Below are positions 59,704-64,000 of a stretch of DNA of 64,000 nucleotides, piece by piece. The position numbers were made by a program, and so were the translations under genes. The stretch comes from Pseudoflavonifractor sp. An85 (GTDB lineage: Bacteria > Bacillota > Clostridia > Oscillospirales > Oscillospiraceae). The stretch is taken from assembly GCF_002161235.1 (NCBI RefSeq), contig NZ_NFHE01000003.1, forward strand, positions 1-64,000, in the 5' to 3' direction. Numbering within the stretch: position 1 is the first letter of the stretch; each line of letters opens with the position of its first letter. The notes below the pieces were generated by a model. The model was given only the letters and a program-made list of their open reading frames with translations. It was not told where the DNA came from and ran no database searches.

Positions 59704-61122
59704 TTATTTGGCCCCAACCTTTTTGAAAATCACGACCACCGTCTTGAGCAGGATCTTGGCATCCAACTGCAAGTTCCAGTTATCGATGTACTCCACATCC
59801 AGGCGCACCACTTCCTCAAAGTCCTCGATGTCGCTGCGCCCACTCACCTGCCACAGGCCGGTGAGACCCGGCTTCATGCTCAGTCTGCGCTTGTGTCGGG
59901 GTTCATAGTGCTTAAATTCCTCCACCGTGGGCGGGCGGGTACCCACCAAGCTCATCTCACCTTTGAGGATGTTCCAGAACTGGGGCAGCTCGTCAATGCT
60001 GGTGGAGCGGATGAACTTGCCCACCTTGGTGACCCGGGGGTCATCGGTCATCTTGAACATCTGCCCCTTCATCTCGTTTTTCTCCATCAGCTCCGCCTTG
60101 CGCTCCTCGGCGTCCTGGTACATGGAGCGGAACTTATAGATGTAGAAGTAACGTCCGTTCTTGCCCACCCGTTTCTGGCGGAACACCGCCGGACCGGGGG
60201 ACTCCAGCTTGATGGCAGGCACCACAAAAATGGCCGCCACTGCCGTGATCACCAGCCCCACCAAAGCGCCCACAATATCAATGACCCGCTTCATGAGAAG
60301 CTTGTTGTAGTCGAAAAACCGGGGCGCAAAGCTGACCACTGGCACATCCCCCAGCAGGTCGATGCAGCGGCTATACCCTTCCTTGCCCTCCAGCATGTTG
60401 ATGTTCAGCTTGACGGGAATGCCCATCTCTTCAAAGCCCTCGATGTACTCCTCCAGAGATTTGCCGCTGGCATAGGGCACGTTCATGTACACCTCGTCCA
60501 CCACTTCCCGCCGGGGATCCTCCATCAAGTCCTCCAGGGTGGCCACCACCGGATAGCCCCCCACCTTCATGCCTCGCATGTCCTCGTCCACAATGGCAAT
60601 GCGGATGGTGGTGTTTTCCAACTCCTCGGCGCTTTTCAGCTGGGACAGGATATATCCCACCCGATCCCTGGTGGTCACCAGGTACATGTGCTGCTTTTCT
60701 CCCATGGCCCGACGCTTCCGGACAATCTGTTTGACCAGCATGTGGCCCAGATACATGAGAATCATGTTGCTCAGCACCGTCACCGCCCACACGGTGCGGG
60801 TCAGATACTCCAGTTTATGGGCAGCAAAAAACACCAGGGCAATCACCCCAGCTACAAAAGCACTGACCTTGACAATATACACCAGTTCCTCATATCCGTC
60901 CCGGCGTCCAAAGTCTTGGTTGGCATTAAAAAAGACATACACACAGAAATAGGTGACCAGTACCAACCACAGGTTGGCAATGACCCCGTTCATGGTGGGA
61001 TTCACCGGATCGGGGCGGAATTCCAGACGAACCACACTGGCAAATAAAAACGCTGTAACTAGACAGACGGCATCCACTAATATGAGTAGAGAATTTTGAA
61101 ACTTCTGCTTTTGCTGAAACAC
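59704..61122 (-). CDS. Initiating undecaprenyl-phosphate sugar phosphotransferase
   Basis: A 472-residue polyprenyl glycosylphosphotransferase read from GTG 61122 (AGGAGG upstream). N-terminal four to five membrane segments, a CoA-binding-like middle region and the C-terminal catalytic domain (MKRVIDIVGALVGLVITAVA, VFRQKRVGKNGRYFYIYKFR, TSIDELPQFWNILKGEMSLV, KPGLTGLWQVSGRSDIEDFE). It links the first sugar-1-phosphate to undecaprenyl phosphate. First gene of the long minus-strand glycan unit. Confidence 0.9.
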   Translation of the reverse strand: MFQQKQKFQNSLLILVDAVCLVTAFLFASVVRLEFRPDPVNPTMNGVIANLWLVLVTYFCVYVFFNANQDFGRRDGYEELVYIVKVSAFVAGVIALVFFAAHKLEYLTRTVWAVTVLSNMILMYLGHMLVKQIVRKRRAMGEKQHMYLVTTRDRVGYILSQLKSAEELENTTIRIAIVDEDMRGMKVGGYPVVATLEDLMEDPRREVVDEVYMNVPYASGKSLEEYIEGFEEMGIPVKLNINMLEGKEGYSRCIDLLGDVPVVSFAPRFFDYNKLLMKRVIDIVGALVGLVITAVAAIFVVPAIKLESPGPAVFRQKRVGKNGRYFYIYKFRSMYQDAEERKAELMEKNEMKGQMFKMTDDPRVTKVGKFIRSTSIDELPQFWNILKGEMSLVGTRPPTVEEFKHYEPRHKRRLSMKPGLTGLWQVSGRSDIEDFEEVVRLDVEYIDNWNLQLDAKILLKTVVVIFKKVGAK

Positions 61123-61166
61123 TGCAGAACCTCCTCATAACATGTCTTGCTCATGTGTTGTCCATC

Positions 61167-61195
61167 ATCATACCACATTCGGTGGCATTCTACAA
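61167..61195 (-). promoter_or_regulatory. Promoter of the minus-strand glycan operon
   Basis: Minus strand TTGTAG (61195-61190), 17-bp spacer, TATGAT (61172-61167), 45 bases before the GTG start. No other good promoter was seen until 38 kb, where the next terminator lies, so a transcript of up to 23 kb is possible. Confidence 0.65.
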
Positions 61196-61274
61196 CCAAC
61201 GAATGATTTTATATCGAAATTCTTAAGATTCTTTTGAAAACCCGTCTTCCACTCTTTCTTTCTGACCAAACCCG

Positions 61275-61283
61275 TGATATAAT
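61275..61283 (+). promoter_or_regulatory. Extended -10 promoter for the plus-strand glycan pair
   Basis: TGA directly before TATAAT (61278-61283) in the divergent gap; the -35 region is poor, as usual for extended -10 promoters. Confidence 0.55.
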
Positions 61284-61352
61284 ACACGGCGTGCTATATT
61301 TATTGCAAATTTCTCCGATTTTTGACCATTTCACTGGCAAGGAGCGTTGATC

Positions 61353-62480
61353 ATGGGTCGTATTCTGTTTGTGGCTTCTACATTTTCTCACATTCGAAAC
61401 TTTCACCTTCCCTATCTGCGAGAGTTTGCCGCACATGGGTGGCAGGTGGATGTGGCCTGTGGCGGCAGCGCCATGGACATTCCAGAAGCCCACAACAGCT
61501 ACGTCATTCCCCTGGAAAAGAGCATGGGTTCTCCAAAAAATTTTTCCGCCACCCGGCAGCTGCGCTGTCTGATTCGGGACAACCGCTATGACCTCATCAG
61601 CTGTCACACCGCCTTGGCCTCCTTTTTCGTCCGTCTGGCGGTAATGGGCATGAAAGGCCGCCCCTTGGTGGCGTGTACCTGCCACGGCTACCTCTTTGAC
61701 CAGGACACCCCCGCCCTCAAGCGGCTGGTACTCAGCACCGCCGAGCGCCTCACCGCCCCGGTCACCGACCTGCTCATGACCATGAACCAGTGGGACACCC
61801 AATACGCCACCGCTCACAAGCTGGGCAAGCAGGTGGTGTATATCCCCGGCATGGGCATCGACCCTCAGAAGTTGCCCGCCGTCTCCCCCCAACAGGCCGC
61901 TGACTTGCACGCCCAGCTGGATTTGCCTGAGGATGCCTTTGTGCTCCTTTTTGCCGGCGAGTTTTCTCACCGCAAAAGCCACCCAGTGCTCTTACACGCT
62001 TTGGCCCAGCTGCCAGAGCGGGTGCATCTGCTTCTCCCTGGCCAAGGCAGCGAGCTGGAGGCCTGCCGTCAGCTCAGCCGGGAATTGGGAGTGGAACACC
62101 GGGTGCGGTTTCCCGGGCAGGTATCGGACATGCCCACGTGGTACTCCGCCTGTGACGCGGTGGTATCTGCCAGCCGCAGCGAAGGACTTCCCTTCAACCT
62201 CATGGAGGCCATGTACTACGCCCGCCCCATTGTGGCCAGCAACGTAAAGGGACATCATGATCTGTTGGCGCCGGGACAAGTGGGGCTGCTCTACCCCTAC
62301 GGGGATGCCGCCCAATGCGCCCACCACATTGCCCAACTCCTGGAGCAGCCAGAGTTGGCCCACACCTTGGGGCATGCTGCGCAACAGGCGGTAACCCCCT
62401 ACCTTCTCCCCCAGGTGGAAGGAGAAATCATGGGACACTATCGGGATCTACTCTCCCAGAAAGGGACTTTGACGCTATGA
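61353..62480 (+). CDS. GT4 glycosyltransferase (EpsD-like)
   Basis: A 375-residue GT-B enzyme from ATG 61353 with GGAG eight bases upstream. MGRILFVASTFSHIRNFHLP, VACTCHGYLFDQDTP, the middle VLLFAGEFSHRKSHPVLLHA and donor motif SASRSEGLPFNLMEAMYYAR match EpsD-type exopolysaccharide transferases. It probably adds the second sugar after the transferase encoded next, with which it overlaps (ATGA). Confidence 0.87.
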   Translation: MGRILFVASTFSHIRNFHLPYLREFAAHGWQVDVACGGSAMDIPEAHNSYVIPLEKSMGSPKNFSATRQLRCLIRDNRYDLISCHTALASFFVRLAVMGMKGRPLVACTCHGYLFDQDTPALKRLVLSTAERLTAPVTDLLMTMNQWDTQYATAHKLGKQVVYIPGMGIDPQKLPAVSPQQAADLHAQLDLPEDAFVLLFAGEFSHRKSHPVLLHALAQLPERVHLLLPGQGSELEACRQLSRELGVEHRVRFPGQVSDMPTWYSACDAVVSASRSEGLPFNLMEAMYYARPIVASNVKGHHDLLAPGQVGLLYPYGDAAQCAHHIAQLLEQPELAHTLGHAAQQAVTPYLLPQVEGEIMGHYRDLLSQKGTLTL

Positions 62481-63859
62481 TTAAGGAAAATCAACGCACC
62501 TTAAATTATATCAACATCGCTCTGGACGCCATCCTCATTTTCTTGTCCATGCCCATTGCCTATGGGGCTCGTTTCCTCCTCTTTCCCTTTGATGAGCGAG
62601 GCATCACCCTTCCTTACTACCTCGTCCTCACCCTGTGTCTGTTACCTATCTTTCTGGTGACCCTGGCCGCTATGAACCTCTACGACTCCCTGCGTGCCCG
62701 GAGGCTGTACTGGGAAGTGGGGCGGCTGTTCTGGGCCTGTGCCATCAACTTTGTGGTGTTGCAGACCATCCTCTTCCTCATCAAGCAGTTCTACTTCTCC
62801 CGCCTGACCTTTGTGCTCTACTTCATTTTGGTGTTTGTGGTGCTCAGCGGCAAACGACTGGTGCTGCGCCTGTGCCTGCGCCGCTTCCGCAAGCTGGGCT
62901 ACAACCAAAAGCACGTGCTGCTGGTGGGCAGCGGTTTCATGGCCCAGCGGTACATCCAGGCCATTCACGACGACCCCAACCTGGGCTATCTCATTGACGG
63001 CTACATCGCCACCCAGGAATCCTTCCCCGAGCTGGGCTATCTGGGCAACCTGGACGATCTGGCCTATGTGCTCAGCCGCTATCAGCCCGACGAGGTGGTC
63101 ACCGCTCTATCCGCCCAGGAGTTTGAACGCACTCCCCACATCATCGAGTGCTGTGAAAAAGAGGGCATCAAGCTGTCCATCATCCCCTTCTACGCAGAAT
63201 ACATGCCCTCCAATCCCCAGTTTGACAGCATCAACGGGGTACCGGTGATGAACATCCGCCGCATCCCTCTGGACAACATCGCCCATGCCATGGCCAAGCG
63301 TTTGATGGATATTGTGGGCTCTCTCTGCCTCATTGTCCTCACCTCTCCCATCCTGCTCTTTGCCGCTTTGGGGGTGCGCCTGTCCTCCCCTGGCCCCATC
63401 ATCTTCCGCCAAGAGCGGGTGGGTCTGCACAACAAGCCCTTCTATATGTACAAATTCCGCTCCATGCGGGTCAATGCAGATCAGGACACCGGCTGGAGCC
63501 GCAACCGGGACCCCCGGAAAACCAAGTTTGGCGCCATCATCCGCAAACTGTCCATTGATGAGCTGCCCCAGCTGTTCAACGTGCTCAAGGGGGATATGAG
63601 CCTGGTGGGCCCCCGCCCGGAAATCCCCCATTTCGTGGAGCAGTTCAAGGATGAAATTCCCCTGTACATGGTCAAGCATCAGGTGCGCCCCGGCATCACC
63701 GGTTGGGCCCAGATCAACGGCCTGCGGGGAGACACCTCCATTGTGGATCGTATCCGCTGCGACATCTACTACATTGAAAACTGGAGCATTTTCTTTGACA
63801 TCAAGATTCTACTCATGACTCCCTTCAAGGGCATTGTCAATCAGGAGAAGCTGAAATAA
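62477..63859 (+). CDS. Second initiating sugar phosphotransferase (WcaJ/EpsL-like)
   Basis: A 460-residue protein from ATG 62477 overlapping the previous stop; the longer frame to 62315 is the wrong frame of the GT4 gene. About five N-terminal membrane segments, the middle VLLVGSGFMAQRYIQAIHDD domain, and a C-terminal catalytic domain with AKRLMDIVGSLCLIVLTSPI, IIFRQERVGLHNKPFYMYKF, LSIDELPQLFNVLKGDMSLV and RPGITGWAQINGLRGDTSI. It resembles undecaprenyl-phosphate glucose phosphotransferases. It duplicates the role of the enzyme at 59704 but faces away from it. Confidence 0.9.
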   Translation: MIKENQRTLNYINIALDAILIFLSMPIAYGARFLLFPFDERGITLPYYLVLTLCLLPIFLVTLAAMNLYDSLRARRLYWEVGRLFWACAINFVVLQTILFLIKQFYFSRLTFVLYFILVFVVLSGKRLVLRLCLRRFRKLGYNQKHVLLVGSGFMAQRYIQAIHDDPNLGYLIDGYIATQESFPELGYLGNLDDLAYVLSRYQPDEVVTALSAQEFERTPHIIECCEKEGIKLSIIPFYAEYMPSNPQFDSINGVPVMNIRRIPLDNIAHAMAKRLMDIVGSLCLIVLTSPILLFAALGVRLSSPGPIIFRQERVGLHNKPFYMYKFRSMRVNADQDTGWSRNRDPRKTKFGAIIRKLSIDELPQLFNVLKGDMSLVGPRPEIPHFVEQFKDEIPLYMVKHQVRPGITGWAQINGLRGDTSIVDRIRCDIYYIENWSIFFDIKILLMTPFKGIVNQEKLK

Positions 63860-63875
63860 TCTCTTCTCCCGTCTC

Positions 63876-63904
63876 TTGCCCCCTTGGGAAAATTATGCTA
63901 TAAT
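63876..63904 (+). promoter_or_regulatory. Promoter of the DtxR/MntR-type gene
   Basis: TTGCCC (63876-63881), 17-bp spacer, TATAAT (63899-63904), with TG one base before the -10 box: a strong sigma-A promoter, 55 bases before the ATG. Confidence 0.75.
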
Positions 63905-63958
63905 GGCCGAAACCCCATTACCGCCGCACAGACGGCGTGGAAAAGACGGTGAATCCAT

Positions 63959-64000
63959 ATGGAAATCCATGAATCTGCAGAAAATTATCTGGAGGCCATT
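63959..64000 (+). CDS. DtxR/MntR-family metalloregulator, first 14 codons
   Basis: The frame from ATG 63959 reads MEIHESAENYLEAI up to the window edge. This is the usual start of iron- or manganese-dependent DtxR/MntR repressors (H-E-S-x-E-N-Y-L-E-x-I). The upstream promoter is strong; the RBS (GACGGTGA) is weak. Only the N-terminus is visible, so the metal cannot be judged. Confidence 0.7.
   Translation, partial: MEIHESAENYLEAI

Noticed and set aside
1-64000. CRISPR arrays, rRNA or tRNA genes, IS elements
   Set aside because: No regularly spaced repeats, RNA gene signatures, or DDE/HUH transposase genes were seen.

Overview
The window looks like a chromosome segment of a spore-forming, anaerobic, fairly GC-rich gut Firmicute, most likely an Oscillospirales/Clostridia relative. 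The grounds are a SpoIIQ-like M23 gene beside spoVT, an NfnAB-type electron-bifurcating transhydrogenase, an iron alcohol dehydrogenase, an NPQTG-type sortase signal, and a lipoprotein serpin. Genus is not resolvable by reading.

Region 1 (1-18,558) is the main result. The sporulation regulator gene spoVT is split in two by a 17,350-bp integrated element. The 5' part (start, AbrB-type DNA-binding segment, residues 1-33) lies at 18,427-18,330 under a sigma-G-like promoter. The 3' part (GAF-like domain, 143 residues) lies at 978-547, fused in frame to a large serine recombinase. The two ends share the 8-bp core GGTGACCC. Joining the element ends in silico gives a 32-bp near-perfect dyad (attP-like) centred on that core. 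Joining the outer ends restores a 176-codon spoVT. The arrangement resembles the sigK skin element, but in spoVT. The element carries mobilization genes (relaxase, MobC-like protein, candidate oriT), a RepA-like ATPase, a sigma-like protein, a SWIM-finger protein, a RelB/Doc pair whose toxin has a nonsense codon, a BRO/DinD-like protein, a decayed rhuM, and unusual cargo: a 1.7-kaa sortase-anchored PHP-domain protein with a YibE/F-like membrane protein.

Region 2 (18,558-28,900): a STAND-like ATPase with helical repeats, then an eight-gene minus-strand operon (PTS EIIA-EIIB-EIIC of the galactitol type, a PRD activator/antiterminator, a class II aldolase, a histidine phosphatase, DhaK, DhaL). 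Its promoter is bracketed by a 10-bp inverted repeat, and it ends in a strong terminator.

Region 3 (29,200-38,000): an ECF sigma factor, its likely anti-sigma factor and a serpin lipoprotein on the minus strand. Divergent from them are an SGNH hydrolase, a SigV-like ECF sigma factor and RsiV behind an ECF-type promoter. Then come nfnA-nfnB and an iron alcohol dehydrogenase.

Region 4 (38,050-63,860): a 26-kb surface-glycan locus. The minus-strand unit runs from an initiating sugar phosphotransferase through Glf, many glycosyltransferases, Wzy, Wzx, a TupA-like ATP-grasp protein, UDP-sugar dehydrogenase, an ABC-2 exporter pair and a GT2/GT-C pair. A divergent pair adds a GT4 enzyme and a second initiating transferase. 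The window ends in the first codons of a DtxR/MntR-type regulator.
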